Below are positions 29,300 through 40,042 of a stretch of 64,000 nucleotides of DNA, in pieces. The position numbers and the translations under genes are program-made. The DNA lies in contig JAJZPG010000001.1 of NCBI GenBank assembly GCA_021811235.1, positions 172,852 through 236,851 on the forward strand, given 5' to 3'. Source of the stretch: Pseudomonadota bacterium (GTDB taxonomy: Bacteria; Pseudomonadota; Gammaproteobacteria; Burkholderiales; Thiobacillaceae). Below the pieces are notes generated by a model that saw only the letters and a program-made list of their open reading frames with translations, was not told the DNA's origin and searched no databases. Positions within the stretch are counted from its first letter, which is position 1. Each line of letters starts with the position of its first letter.

Positions 29300-30313
29300 A
29301 TGAAACCGACCCTGACCCGGCTGCTCGCCGCCCTGACCATTACCGCTGCCTCCCTGCCCGCTCTGGCCGAGGAAGTGGTGGTGTATTCCGCGCGCAACGA
29401 ACAGCTCATCAAGCCCTTGTTCGATGCCTACACCCGCGACACCGGCGTGCAGGTCAAGTTCGTCACCGACAAGGAAGGCCCGCTGATGGCACGCCTCAAG
29501 GCCGAAGGCAAGAACACGCCGGCGGATGTCCTGCTGACGGTCGATGCCGGCAACCTGTGGCAGGCGTCGGAAGAAGGCCTGTTGCGCCCGATCAAGTCGA
29601 AGACCCTCGAGGCCAACGTGCCCAAGCACCTGCGCGATCCGGACAACGAGTGGTTCGGCCTGTCGGTGCGCGCCCGCACCCTGGTCTACAACACGCACAA
29701 GCTGAAACCCGCCGACCTCTCGACTTACGAAGACCTGGCCAGCCCGAAATGGAAAGGCCGCCTCTGCCTGCGCACCTCGAAGAAGGTGTACAACCAGAGC
29801 CTGGTGGCGATGATGATCAAGGAATACGGCGAGGGCAAAACCGAGGACATGGTGCGCGGCTGGGTCGGCAACCTGGCCACCTCGCCCTTCCCCGACGACA
29901 CCAAGGCGATGGAGGCCGTGGCGGCCGGCCAGTGTGACGTCACCCTGGTCAACACCTATTATTTCGGCCGCCTGATGGAGAAAAAACCGAATCTGCCGCT
30001 GGCGATCTTCTGGCCCAACCAGAACCTGAAGAGCCAATCGGCCGGCGTGCACGTCAACGTTTCCGGCGCCGGCGTCACCCGCCACGCCAAGAACCCGGCC
30101 GGCGCGCAGAAGCTGATCGAGTGGCTCTCCTCCGACAAGGCGCAGAACCTGTTCGCCGACGTCAACCTGGAATACCCGGTCAACCCCAAGGTGGCAGCGG
30201 ATTCGAAAGTGGCGGCCTGGGGCAGCTTCAAGCAGAACCTCATCAACGTAAAAGAGGCTGGCAGCCTGCAGGCCAAGGCCGTAAAATTGATGGATCGCGC
30301 AGGCTACAAATAA
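29300..30313 (+). CDS. fbpA: Ferric iron ABC transporter, periplasmic binding protein
   Basis: A 337-residue periplasmic protein that captures Fe3+ for import. Signal peptide '[23 protein letters not shown]' is followed by '[21 protein letters not shown]', the classic start of FbpA/FutA-type proteins. The tyrosines that bind iron sit in '[19 protein letters not shown]'; an upstream ligand candidate is 'VYSARNE'. Ribosome-binding site aaggaag precedes the ATG. It is first in fbpABC under a Fur box. A terminator hairpin lies between it and the body of fbpB, a usual way to make more binding protein than permease. Confidence 0.95.
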   Translation: MKPTLTRLLAALTITAASLPALAEEVVVYSARNEQLIKPLFDAYTRDTGVQVKFVTDKEGPLMARLKAEGKNTPADVLLTVDAGNLWQASEEGLLRPIKSKTLEANVPKHLRDPDNEWFGLSVRARTLVYNTHKLKPADLSTYEDLASPKWKGRLCLRTSKKVYNQSLVAMMIKEYGEGKTEDMVRGWVGNLATSPFPDDTKAMEAVAAGQCDVTLVNTYYFGRLMEKKPNLPLAIFWPNQNLKSQSAGVHVNVSGAGVTRHAKNPAGAQKLIEWLSSDKAQNLFADVNLEYPVNPKVAADSKVAAWGSFKQNLINVKEAGSLQAKAVKLMDRAGYK

Positions 30314-30322
30314 GCATCCATC

Positions 30323-31999
30323 TTGTCTGATACCGTTGCCGTACCCTCAAAAACGCCCTCAGCGGGCGTTTTTGTTTTACCTGACGCCAAGCCCCGCTTC
30401 AGCGGCTGGATGCTGTTCGCGCTCGTGGTCGCCATGCTGGTTCTGGTGCCCGTGCTGGTGACCTTCTCCTCGTTTGCGCAGGTCGAAGGCGACATCCTTG
30501 CCCACCTGACCGAATTCGTCCTGCCCGAACTGGTGGGCAACACGCTGTGGCTGGTGCTGGGCGTGGGACTCGGCGTCAGTGTGCTGGGGGTGTCTCTGGC
30601 CTGGCTGGTGGCGATGTGCGACTTCCCCGGCCGCCGCGTGTTCGACTGGGCGCTCTTGCTGCCGCTGGCGTTGCCCGCCTACGTCACCGCCTTCGTCGCG
30701 ATCGGCCTGCTGGATTTCACCGGCCCGCTGCAGACCTGGCTGCGCGAAGGCTGGGGCCTCACCGGCCTGCCCGAGATCCGCTCGCGCGGCGGCGTCATCC
30801 TGGTGATGTCGCTGGCGCTCTACCCCTATGTGTACCTCATCGCGAAAAACGCTTTCGCGACGCAAGGCGCGATCGCGCTGGAGGCGGCGCAATCGCTCGG
30901 GCTCTCCCGCACCCAGGGTTTCTTCCGGGTGGCGCTGCCGATGGCGCGGCCGTGGATCGCCGCCGGCATGATGCTGGCGCTGATGGAAACCCTGGCCGAC
31001 TTCGGCACCATGGCGATCTTCAACTACGACACCTTCACCACTGCCATCTACAAGGCGTGGTACAGCCTGTTCTCGCTGGCGGCGGCGGCGCAGCTGGCCT
31101 CGATCCTGATCCTGTTCGTCCTGGTCGCGGTGGTGTTCGAGCAGCGCTCGCGCACGCAGATGCGCTACGGCGCGGTGGGCCGCAGCGCCATCTCGCGCCG
31201 CATCAGGCTGTCGCCCACCATGGCCGCACTGGCCTTTGTTTACGCAGGGACCGTGCTGGCGGTCGCCTTCCTCGTCCCGGTCACGCAACTCGCGCTATGG
31301 ACGCGCGACGTCATCGCCGACGATCTCGATGCCCGCTACTGGGCCTTCGCCTGGCATTCGGTGCTGCTGGCCGGCCTGGGTGCGCTGATGGTGGTGGCCG
31401 TCGCACTGCTCCTTGCCTACGCCGGACGCCAGCGCCCCGGCAACGCCATGGTATGGACCCAGCGGCTGGCCACCCTGGGCTATGCCTTCCCCGGAGCGGT
31501 GCTCGCAGTAGGCCTGTTCATTCCGGTGGCGGCGCTCGACAACTGGCTGATCGACAGCGGCCGCGCCTGGTTCGGCTTCGACGGCACCGAGATCCTCAAG
31601 GGGACGCTGCTGGTGATGTTGCTCGCCTATCTGGTGCGCTTTCTCGCGGTCGGCTTCGGTCCCGTCGACAGCGGACTGCACCGCATCACCCGCAACGTCG
31701 ACGAAGCCGCGCGCAACCTCGGCACCGGCGCCGCCGGCTTGTTGACCCGGGTGCACCTGCCGATGCTGCGCGCCAGCCTCTTGACCGCCGCCACGCTCAC
31801 CTTCGTCGACATCATGAAGGAAATGCCGATCACCCTGATGACCCGCCCGTTCGGCTGGGACACGCTGGCGGTGCGGGTGTTCGAGATGACGTCGGAAGGC
31901 GAGTGGGAGCGCGCCGCGCTGCCTTCGCTCGCCATCGTCATCGCCGGTATCATTCCCATCATCATCCTGACCTGGCGCGGAACGCGCCTGCATGACTGA
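30323..31999 (+). CDS. fbpB: Ferric iron ABC transporter permease
   Basis: A 558-residue inner-membrane permease made of two fused halves, each with about six membrane segments; the conserved EAA loops read 'EAAQSLGLSRTQGFFRVALPMARPWI' and 'EAARNLGTGAAGLLTRVHLPMLRASLL'. The ORF begins at TTG 30323, 10 bp after fbpA, but the first 29 codons contain a strong terminator hairpin (30349-30373). ATG 30410 ('MLFALVVAMLVL') is an alternative start that would leave this hairpin non-coding. 'KPRFSGW' before the first helix would supply positive charge if the TTG is used. Works with FbpA and FbpC. Confidence 0.94.
   Translation: MSDTVAVPSKTPSAGVFVLPDAKPRFSGWMLFALVVAMLVLVPVLVTFSSFAQVEGDILAHLTEFVLPELVGNTLWLVLGVGLGVSVLGVSLAWLVAMCDFPGRRVFDWALLLPLALPAYVTAFVAIGLLDFTGPLQTWLREGWGLTGLPEIRSRGGVILVMSLALYPYVYLIAKNAFATQGAIALEAAQSLGLSRTQGFFRVALPMARPWIAAGMMLALMETLADFGTMAIFNYDTFTTAIYKAWYSLFSLAAAAQLASILILFVLVAVVFEQRSRTQMRYGAVGRSAISRRIRLSPTMAALAFVYAGTVLAVAFLVPVTQLALWTRDVIADDLDARYWAFAWHSVLLAGLGALMVVAVALLLAYAGRQRPGNAMVWTQRLATLGYAFPGAVLAVGLFIPVAALDNWLIDSGRAWFGFDGTEILKGTLLVMLLAYLVRFLAVGFGPVDSGLHRITRNVDEAARNLGTGAAGLLTRVHLPMLRASLLTAATLTFVDIMKEMPITLMTRPFGWDTLAVRVFEMTSEGEWERAALPSLAIVIAGIIPIIILTWRGTRLHD
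30349..30379 (+). terminator. Terminator hairpin at the fbpA-fbpB junction
   Basis: Perfect 10-bp stem aaaaacgccc/gggcgttttt, 5-nt loop, then gtttt. It overlaps the first codons of fbpB if the TTG start is right. Likely reduces downstream transcription relative to fbpA. Confidence 0.8.
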
Positions 32000-32005
32000 A
32001 CCCCT

Positions 32006-33127
32006 ATGGCTGAACTGGTCCTCGATTCGGTTTCGCAGTCGTATGCCCCACAAGGGGACTCCGGCTTGCTATGGGCTAAAGCCCATGCAAGACCGTATGC
32101 CAAACGGCAGATCATCGCCGACCTCTCCTTCACCCTGCCCGAAGGCGCGATCGGCTGTCTGCTCGGCCCCTCCGGCTGCGGCAAGACCACCGCGCTGCGC
32201 TGCATTTCCGGCTTCGAGCCGATCCAGACGGGCGAGATCCGCATCGGCGGCGAGGTGGTCAGCCGCCCCGGCTGGATGCTGGCTGCGGAAAAACGCCGCG
32301 TCGGTATGGTGTTCCAGGACTACGCGCTGTTTCCGCACCTGACGGTGGCGGATAACGTCGGCTTCGGCCTGCGCGGCGAATCGAAGTCCGTACGCGCGGC
32401 GCGCATCGCCGAACTGCTCGAACTGGTCGGGCTGACCGGCCATGCCAACCAGTTCCCGCACCAGCTCTCCGGCGGCCAGCAGCAGCGGGTGGCGCTCGCC
32501 CGTGCGCTGGCGCCGCGGCCGCGCCTGATCCTGATGGACGAGCCCTTCTCCAACCTCGACGTCGAACTGCGCGAACGGCTGTCGCTCGAAGTGCGCGACA
32601 TCCTCAAGCGCGAGGCGACCACCGCGCTCATCGTCACCCACGACCAGCACGAGGCCTTTTCGCTGGCCGACTGGGTCGGCGTGATGCACGAAGGCCGTAT
32701 CCAGCAATGGGACACGCCCTACAACCTGTACCACGAGCCGGCCAACCGCTTCGTCGCCGACTTCGTCGGCCAGGGTGCGCTGGTGACCGGCGAGGTCATC
32801 AACGACCACCAGGTGGAAATCGAGCTCGGCGTGCTGAACGGCCACATCCCGGTCGAATGCGACGCCAGCGGCTGCGACGAATGCGTGCGCAGCTGCCACG
32901 TCGACGTGCTGCTGCGGCCCGACGACATCGTCCACGACGACGACAGCCTGCTGCTCGCCGAAGTCGAAAACAAGGCCTTCCGCGGCGCCGAATTCCTCTA
33001 CACCCTGAAGCTGCCCAGCGGCCAGCGCGCGCTGTCGCTGGTTCCCTCGCACCACAATCACGCCATCGGCGAAAAGATCGGCATCAAGCTGGCGGTCGAT
33101 CACGTCGTGGCGTTTCGCCGCGAATAA
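32006..33127 (+). CDS. fbpC: Ferric iron ABC transporter ATP-binding protein
   Basis: A 373-residue ATPase that powers the FbpB permease. Walker A 'LLGPSGCGKTT' (about 53-60), Q-loop 'VFQDYALFPHL', signature 'LSGGQQQRVALARAL', Walker B 'RLILMDEPFSNLD' and H-loop 'VTHDQHEA' are all intact. Two oddities: an extra stretch of about 20 residues ('PQGDSGLLWAKAHARPYAKR') splits the first beta strands and is coded by palindromic repeat-like DNA; and the C-terminal regulatory domain holds a four-cysteine cluster C-x4-C-x2-C-x3-C ('CDASGCDECVRSC') that could bind a metal. It follows fbpB by 6 bp. Confidence 0.95.
   Translation: MAELVLDSVSQSYAPQGDSGLLWAKAHARPYAKRQIIADLSFTLPEGAIGCLLGPSGCGKTTALRCISGFEPIQTGEIRIGGEVVSRPGWMLAAEKRRVGMVFQDYALFPHLTVADNVGFGLRGESKSVRAARIAELLELVGLTGHANQFPHQLSGGQQQRVALARALAPRPRLILMDEPFSNLDVELRERLSLEVRDILKREATTALIVTHDQHEAFSLADWVGVMHEGRIQQWDTPYNLYHEPANRFVADFVGQGALVTGEVINDHQVEIELGVLNGHIPVECDASGCDECVRSCHVDVLLRPDDIVHDDDSLLLAEVENKAFRGAEFLYTLKLPSGQRALSLVPSHHNHAIGEKIGIKLAVDHVVAFRRE
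32046..32086. repeat. Palindromic repeat-like insert inside fbpC
   Basis: Two short palindromes, cccc-acaa-gggg and atgggct-aa-agcccat, sit side by side in frame within the 5' part of fbpC and code for residues that other ATPases of this family do not usually have between these strands. Confidence 0.5.
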
Positions 33128-33132
33128 ATCCC

Positions 33133-35661
<2,529 letters not shown>

Positions 35662-35723
35662 GGCACGTTGACGGGCGCGCGGCGACGCGTAGGATGAAAG
35701 CCTCGTCGTCCAGGAGTCCCGCC

Positions 35724-36431
35724 ATGAAGCGCCTGCTCTCGTTCGCCCTCGTCTGCCTGGGCAGCCTGCCCGCCTTCGCTGCCGAAGCCCCCGCGGCGCC
35801 GCCCCCGCAATCCATGCCGCCCAGCTGGATCGGCGTCACCCCCACGCCCTACGGCCCGATCCTGATCCAGCAAGGCCTGCCGCCGCCCTACCGCGACTAC
35901 CAGATGAACCGCGTGCTCACGCCGGAGGAAAAGAAACGCTGGCTGCAGATGGCGATGCCGATGATGGCGAGCATGATGCAGATGGACGCGCGCGAGGCGA
36001 TCAACCACTTCGCCGTCAAATACCAGGCGAAGCCCGGCCTCAGCTTCGACGAGGTGGTGCAGTCGATGATGCTGCGCGCCAACCAGGTCAACCTCAAGTT
36101 CGTCGGCAGCAACCTGATGTGGAAGGATTTCCAGGCCGTGCTCGGCGACACCGGCGCGCCGCGCGTCGAGGTGTTCAGCTTCTGCGACATCGCCGTCGGC
36201 CGCGAACTGCTCAAGGTCATCCCCGAGATGGTGGTGTTCCTGCCCTGCCGCATCGCGGTGATGGAAGACGCCGACAAACGCGTCTGGGTGCTGATGATGG
36301 ACTGGGACATCACCTGGCTCGACCTCGCCGGCAAGCAGACCGGCATGACGCCCGAGCTGCGCCAGGGCGTGCAGGCCATCCGCGACAAGATGGAAGACGT
36401 GATGCGCGCCGGCGCCAACGGCGAGCTATAA
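35724..36431 (+). CDS. Exported DUF302 domain protein
   Basis: A 235-residue protein starting at ATG 35724 after a good caggag ribosome-binding site; the longer ORF is a shadow of the kinase. The signal peptide is 'MKRLLSFALVCLGSLPAFAAEA'. A proline-rich linker and methionine-rich helix ('WLQMAMPMMASMMQMDAREA') precede a DUF302-like domain: 'VEVFSFCDIAVGRELLKVIPEMVVFLPCRIAVMED' matches its conserved core, with two cysteines. DUF302 proteins often occur in sulfur oxidisers and respiratory contexts; their biochemistry is unknown. The Met-rich segment might bind copper, which is speculation. Confidence 0.8.
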   Translation: MKRLLSFALVCLGSLPAFAAEAPAAPPPQSMPPSWIGVTPTPYGPILIQQGLPPPYRDYQMNRVLTPEEKKRWLQMAMPMMASMMQMDAREAINHFAVKYQAKPGLSFDEVVQSMMLRANQVNLKFVGSNLMWKDFQAVLGDTGAPRVEVFSFCDIAVGRELLKVIPEMVVFLPCRIAVMEDADKRVWVLMMDWDITWLDLAGKQTGMTPELRQGVQAIRDKMEDVMRAGANGEL

Positions 36432-36522
36432 GCGCCACACACTCCCGGCTAAAAAAACTGAATGCCCGCGACTGCGGCAGGCTGGCACCATACGGCATTT
36501 GCAACCACCGCATCCCTGGCAC

Positions 36523-37560
36523 ATGCCCCCCTCCCCGTTCGCCTCGCTGGCCACGCTGGAACAGAATTTCGCCGACGGGCTCGGCGCGATGCTGGTCCAG
36601 CATCGCGGGCTCGGCGTCTTCATCCTGGTCCTGGCCAACGCCGCCTACGACTCGGCCCTGTGGGCACGGCTTTCCCCTGCGCTGGCCAGTCGCCACGCCG
36701 AACTTGCCGCGGGCCTGACCGCCAGCCTGCGGCGCGGCGACACGCTCGCCGAACCCGACGACGACGTGATGGTGTTCCTCAAGCTGAACCTGATCGGCTT
36801 CGAGCACCTGGGGCGCATGGAAAGCCGCCGCGAAGGCCCCTGGCAGGTGATGTTCAACCCCCTGCGCGCCCTGCGCCCGCCGCGCAGCAGCGGCCAGTGC
36901 TACGACGGCCTGCTGCGTCCCTTCGACCCCGCCGGCTTCCACTTCAACAAGCCCTTCCTGGCGAAGGAAGTGCTGTGGGAAGGCGAGCTCGCGGGCAAGC
37001 CCGCGCGGCTGCTCTACAACAAGTTCCCCTTCGCCCGCCTGCACGGCCTCTTGGTGCCGGAACCGGAAAAACAGACACCGCAGATGCTCTCCCCCGAACT
37101 GCACGGCTGGGCCTGGCACCTGTGCGCGCACGCCGGCGTGCCCGGCCTCTGCCTCGGCTACAACAGCACCGGCGCCGGCGCCTCGGTCAACCACCTGCAT
37201 TTCCAGAGCTTCGTGCAGGCCGACCCGCTGCCGGTGCAGGACCCGCGCTTCGCCCACAACGGCGGCAGCGCGCCCTACCCGCTACCGTGCCAGCGCTTCA
37301 CCGAACCCGCCGACGCCTGGATCGAACTCGACCGCCTGCACGCGCAGAACACCCCCTACAACTTGCTCTACGGCAGGAACTGCATGCAGCTGATTGCGCG
37401 TGTACCGCAGGACAGCGACAGACTGAGTGCGGATAGCCGGGGTTACGGCTGGAGCGAGATGGCGGGGGCGGTCACGCTGTTCAGCCGGGAGGCGTACGTG
37501 GGCTTGAGTGTGGAAGAATTTGAAGCGGTACTGACGAACTTTGCACCCCGCACCGGGTAA
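36523..37560 (+). CDS. HIT-superfamily nucleotide phosphorylase/adenylyltransferase-like protein
   Basis: A 345-residue cytoplasmic protein. The key element is 'GAGASVNHLHFQSFV', an HxHxQ histidine-triad motif of the GalT/Ap4A phosphorylase branch. The preceding 'LLYNKFPFARLHGLLVPEPEKQTPQML' and 'GWAWHLCAHAGVPGLCLGYNSTG' resemble the DUF4922/GDP-hexose phosphorylase group. It probably transfers nucleotides or phosphorolyses a nucleotide-sugar or dinucleotide; the substrate is not clear. I take ATG 36523 ('MPPSPFASLATLEQNF') over the TTG eight codons upstream. It is monocistronic. Confidence 0.8.
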   Translation: MPPSPFASLATLEQNFADGLGAMLVQHRGLGVFILVLANAAYDSALWARLSPALASRHAELAAGLTASLRRGDTLAEPDDDVMVFLKLNLIGFEHLGRMESRREGPWQVMFNPLRALRPPRSSGQCYDGLLRPFDPAGFHFNKPFLAKEVLWEGELAGKPARLLYNKFPFARLHGLLVPEPEKQTPQMLSPELHGWAWHLCAHAGVPGLCLGYNSTGAGASVNHLHFQSFVQADPLPVQDPRFAHNGGSAPYPLPCQRFTEPADAWIELDRLHAQNTPYNLLYGRNCMQLIARVPQDSDRLSADSRGYGWSEMAGAVTLFSREAYVGLSVEEFEAVLTNFAPRTG

Positions 37561-37620
37561 CGACGCTGATACGCAGGGCGGCGTACCCCAATACTGTTCG
37601 CATTGGGCGATTCATTTCGA

Positions 37621-37651
37621 CCGTTCGCCCTGATCCTATCGAAGCCTGCCC
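37621..37651. repeat. Divergent copy of the dispersed intergenic repeat
   Basis: ccgttcgccctgatcctatc followed by gaagcctgccctgagcc resembles the copies at 14279 and 20099. It fills the spacer ahead of the nucleotidyltransferase gene. Confidence 0.5.
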
Positions 37652-37693
37652 TGAGCCAGCCGAATGGGGGCTGCCCTGAAGTAGAATCCCCAC

Positions 37694-38176
37694 ATGTTCT
37701 ACCTAGATCTTTTTTCCGCGCTCAACCGCCGCGTCGATTATGTGTTGATCGGCGGCCTGGCGATTTCGCTGCACGGGATCGAGCGCGCGACGATGGATAT
37801 CGACGTAACCGTGGCGATGACCCCTGACAACTTGTCGGCGCTGGTGGAGATGGCACGCGAACTGGGCATGACTCCAGTTCTGCCGGTTGCGCTGGAAACC
37901 TTGACCGACCTCGATCAATTGGCGCAGTGGCACCGCGAACGCAATCTTGAAGCCTTTGCACTTCGTGCGCCCGGCCTGTCTGGCGTGACGCTGGATGTAT
38001 TGCTCTATCCGCCCGTTGATTACGCACAAATGCGCAGCCGCGCGGTCACTTTCATGGCCGGCGATGTGCCCATCGTCGTCGCCTCCATCGACGACATGAT
38101 TGCCCTGAAACAAGCTGTCGGCCGCCCGATCGATCTTGCGGACATCGAACATCTCAAGCGCCTGAAGGAATCCTGA
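37694..38176 (+). CDS. Nucleotidyltransferase-fold protein (AbiEii/MNT-like)
   Basis: A 160-residue protein with the nucleotidyltransferase core 'VDYVLIGGLAISLHGIERATMDIDVTVAM' (GG...DxD: the two metal-binding aspartates in 'DIDV'). The third acidic strand may be 'VTLDVLLYP'. 'SIDDMIALKQAVGRPIDLADIEHL' at the C-terminus is typical of AbiEii/DUF6036-type proteins. Such proteins act as toxins or antitoxins (type IV or MNT/HEPN) by adding nucleotides to RNA or protein. It precedes a 60-residue partner by 2 bp. The pair looks like a toxin-antitoxin-type module, but no member has been tested here. Confidence 0.8.
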   Translation: MFYLDLFSALNRRVDYVLIGGLAISLHGIERATMDIDVTVAMTPDNLSALVEMARELGMTPVLPVALETLTDLDQLAQWHRERNLEAFALRAPGLSGVTLDVLLYPPVDYAQMRSRAVTFMAGDVPIVVASIDDMIALKQAVGRPIDLADIEHLKRLKES

Positions 38177-38178
38177 CC

Positions 38179-38361
38179 ATGCCTTTTGACCGCGGCAACC
38201 GCACCTACCATGTCAGCGATGAGCGCCTGCGTGCTTTTCGCGCGCTGTCGCCCGAGGAAAAACTGCGCTGGGTGGAGGAACTGGCAACTTTCCTGCGATT
38301 GGCCCAGCCGACCCAAAGGCTGGCAATCGACAGGACGAAACCCGAAAAAGAGCCCCGCTAA
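38179..38361 (+). CDS. Small helical partner of the nucleotidyltransferase
   Basis: A 60-residue basic, helical protein ('LRAFRALSPEEKLRWVEELATFLRLA') whose ATG follows the upstream stop by two bases. The 'LSPEEKLRWVEE' phrase recurs in small proteins next to nucleotidyltransferases in other genomes as far as I recall. No catalytic residues are visible. It most likely binds its neighbour, as antitoxin or adaptor; that is inferred from position only. Confidence 0.7.
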   Translation: MPFDRGNRTYHVSDERLRAFRALSPEEKLRWVEELATFLRLAQPTQRLAIDRTKPEKEPR

Positions 38362-38384
38362 ACGCATTCGCAACGCACCGAAGC

Positions 38385-39089
38385 TCAGGCGCCTCTTTCC
38401 TTCCGCGGCCTGCCCACCCCCTTCGAGCTCGCTCGACGCTGCGTCAGGCGCTCGATCTCCTCCCTGAACCGCTCGCTCCCCAGCGCCCAGCCCTTGTGCG
38501 TGGATTCGCGTATCGCCTTCAAATCATCTTGTGAAACCGCGGCACGGAACAACTGCCGATACGCCCCCTGCCGTTCGGCCGCATCCCGTCCCAGCCGTTC
38601 GTATTCCGCATGCGGCGTCAGCCAGTCCGCGTTTTTGCCCGCCTCGCCCAGGGCATTGAAACGGTAGCTCGACCAGGGGTAAGCCCGCGGGTGGGCCACC
38701 ATGTCGGCCCGCACCGGGTTCATTTCGATATAGCGCATCAAGGTCAGCAAATAGCGCTCGCTGTCCACCACCGTCGCGCGGTAGCGTCCTTCCCACAGCG
38801 TGCCGCTGCGCTTGTACGCGTAATTGAAGTACTGCACGTATTTCCGGCCCACCGATTGAAAGACCTTGCTGATGCTGTCGTCGAACTCAGGCGTGGCCAG
38901 CAGGTGGATATGGTTGGTCATCCACACATAGGCGTGGATGGCGAGGCCGTGCTTGAGCGATGCCTCGACCAGGGCGTCGCGGAAGAACTGATAGTCCGCC
39001 TCGGCGGCAAAGATGGTCTGGCGGTTGTTGCCGCGCTGGATGATGTGCTGCGGCTGGCCGGGGATGACGTAGCGGGGAAGACGGGCCAT
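38385..39089 (-). CDS. REP-associated tyrosine transposase (RAYT, Y1/IS200-like)
   Basis: A 234-residue single-strand DNA transposase. It starts 'MARLPRYVIPGQPQHIIQRGNNRQTIFAAEADY', carries the HUH motif 'MTNHIHLLATP', and the catalytic Tyr in 'LMRYIEMNPVRADMV'; 'YPWSSYRFNALGE' is typical of the TnpA-REP group. These single-copy genes are domesticated enzymes that move short palindromic repeats rather than themselves. Its upstream region (to 39158) is duplicated 171 bp further on, and the sequence tcgtgtctgaccccat lies at each end of the locus. Confidence 0.93.
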   Translation of the reverse strand: MARLPRYVIPGQPQHIIQRGNNRQTIFAAEADYQFFRDALVEASLKHGLAIHAYVWMTNHIHLLATPEFDDSISKVFQSVGRKYVQYFNYAYKRSGTLWEGRYRATVVDSERYLLTLMRYIEMNPVRADMVAHPRAYPWSSYRFNALGEAGKNADWLTPHAEYERLGRDAAERQGAYRQLFRAAVSQDDLKAIRESTHKGWALGSERFREEIERLTQRRASSKGVGRPRKERGA

Positions 39090-39158
39090 GGGGGTGTGCG
39101 AAACCGGGAGAATGCCGACAGCATAGCATCAAATTAATCGTGTCTGACCCCATTTATT
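38995..39158. repeat. Direct repeat A covering the RAYT 5' end
   Basis: About 164 bp containing the first 31 codons and upstream region of the RAYT gene. Nearly identical to 39166-39329 (repeat B), 171 bp away. Confidence 0.85.
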
Positions 39159-39165
39159 CAATCGG

Positions 39166-39260
39166 TCCGCGTCGGCGGCAAAGATGGTTTGGCGGTTATT
39201 GCCGCGCTGGATGATGTGCTGCGGCTGGCCGGGGATGACGTAGCGGGGAAGACGGGCCAT
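39166..39260 (-). pseudogene. Truncated 5' fragment of a second RAYT copy
   Basis: Reads MARLPRYVIPGQPQHIIQ and on for about 31 codons, almost identical to the intact gene, then breaks into spacer sequence. It lies in repeat B and looks like a leftover of a tandem duplication or a second insertion whose body was lost. Confidence 0.8.
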
Positions 39261-39329
39261 GGGGGCATGCGATACCGTGAGAATGACCGCAGCATAGCAC
39301 TAATTTAATCGTGTCTGACCCCATTTGTT
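39166..39329. repeat. Direct repeat B, RAYT upstream copy
   Basis: Second copy of the 164-bp unit, with a few substitutions and the same tcgtgtctgaccccatttg end. After it come tandem-like catttgtttc strings (about 39322-39362) that lead to the low-GC gene. Confidence 0.8.
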
Positions 39330-39377
39330 TCTTTACATTTGTTTCTTACCCCATTTGTTTCGTTTATTTTTCCCCAT

Positions 39378-39920
39378 TTATTTTTCCCGGATTGCGTTGG
39401 CTGCCCCCTGCAGGTCTTCGAAGCTTTGATCCATACAGGGAAGATTATTTACAGCACAGAACTCGTTACGCATAACCGTATAGACAATAACGAGTTGAGT
39501 CTCCAGGCCCTCCACAGGGACGAAGCCCACTAGACCGCGAACGCCCTCATTGCGCGCTTGGATGCTTAATCTTTCACATGTCGAATAATCGTCACGGAGT
39601 TTTTCTATTTGCTTTTTCGCATCCTGTGTCACGTCCTTATACCAATTACGACCTGGCCTATGAAGCTCTTCAATGGGCTGAACTTGACTTTCTAAGAACG
39701 AGCTGATGTTGGAGGTGAGCTTTGAACAATCTACGCCCTGTCGCAACTGTTCCGCTTTGATATACGCGACAGTGTCGCGACGCTGAGCCTCTGCTATTTC
39801 CTCCGGGGATGGCTTGCTAGCAAAGAGTAGCGCTACAACAGCAAGCGCGCCAAGCACCATGCCGGCGAACACAAGAGATGCCCCGGAACCCAATTTTTTA
39901 ATAGAGAACAATGTTGTCAT
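39378..39920 (-). CDS. Low-GC single-pass membrane protein, possible passenger gene
   Basis: A 180-residue protein with one N-terminal membrane helix ('GASLVFAGMVLGALAVVALLFA') and a charged, mostly helical periplasmic-facing or cytoplasmic body with four cysteines ('GVDCSKL', 'STCERL', 'EFCAVNNLPCMDQ'). No family is recognised. Base composition is far lower in GC than the surroundings. It sits between inverted copies of the RAYT end sequence (39303-39326 and 40043-40060), so it was probably brought in with that element. Confidence 0.65.
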   Translation of the reverse strand: MTTLFSIKKLGSGASLVFAGMVLGALAVVALLFASKPSPEEIAEAQRRDTVAYIKAEQLRQGVDCSKLTSNISSFLESQVQPIEELHRPGRNWYKDVTQDAKKQIEKLRDDYSTCERLSIQARNEGVRGLVGFVPVEGLETQLVIVYTVMRNEFCAVNNLPCMDQSFEDLQGAANAIREK

Positions 39921-40042
39921 TCTTCGCGTGACGATTGATTTGGTAAAAACGGCGGGCTAAAAAGAACACAAGGAATTACCAAGTTCCGCTCCCTTTCTGG
40001 TGTTGCTTGGCGTATTAAGCTGCGTCATAACGTCCATGAATG

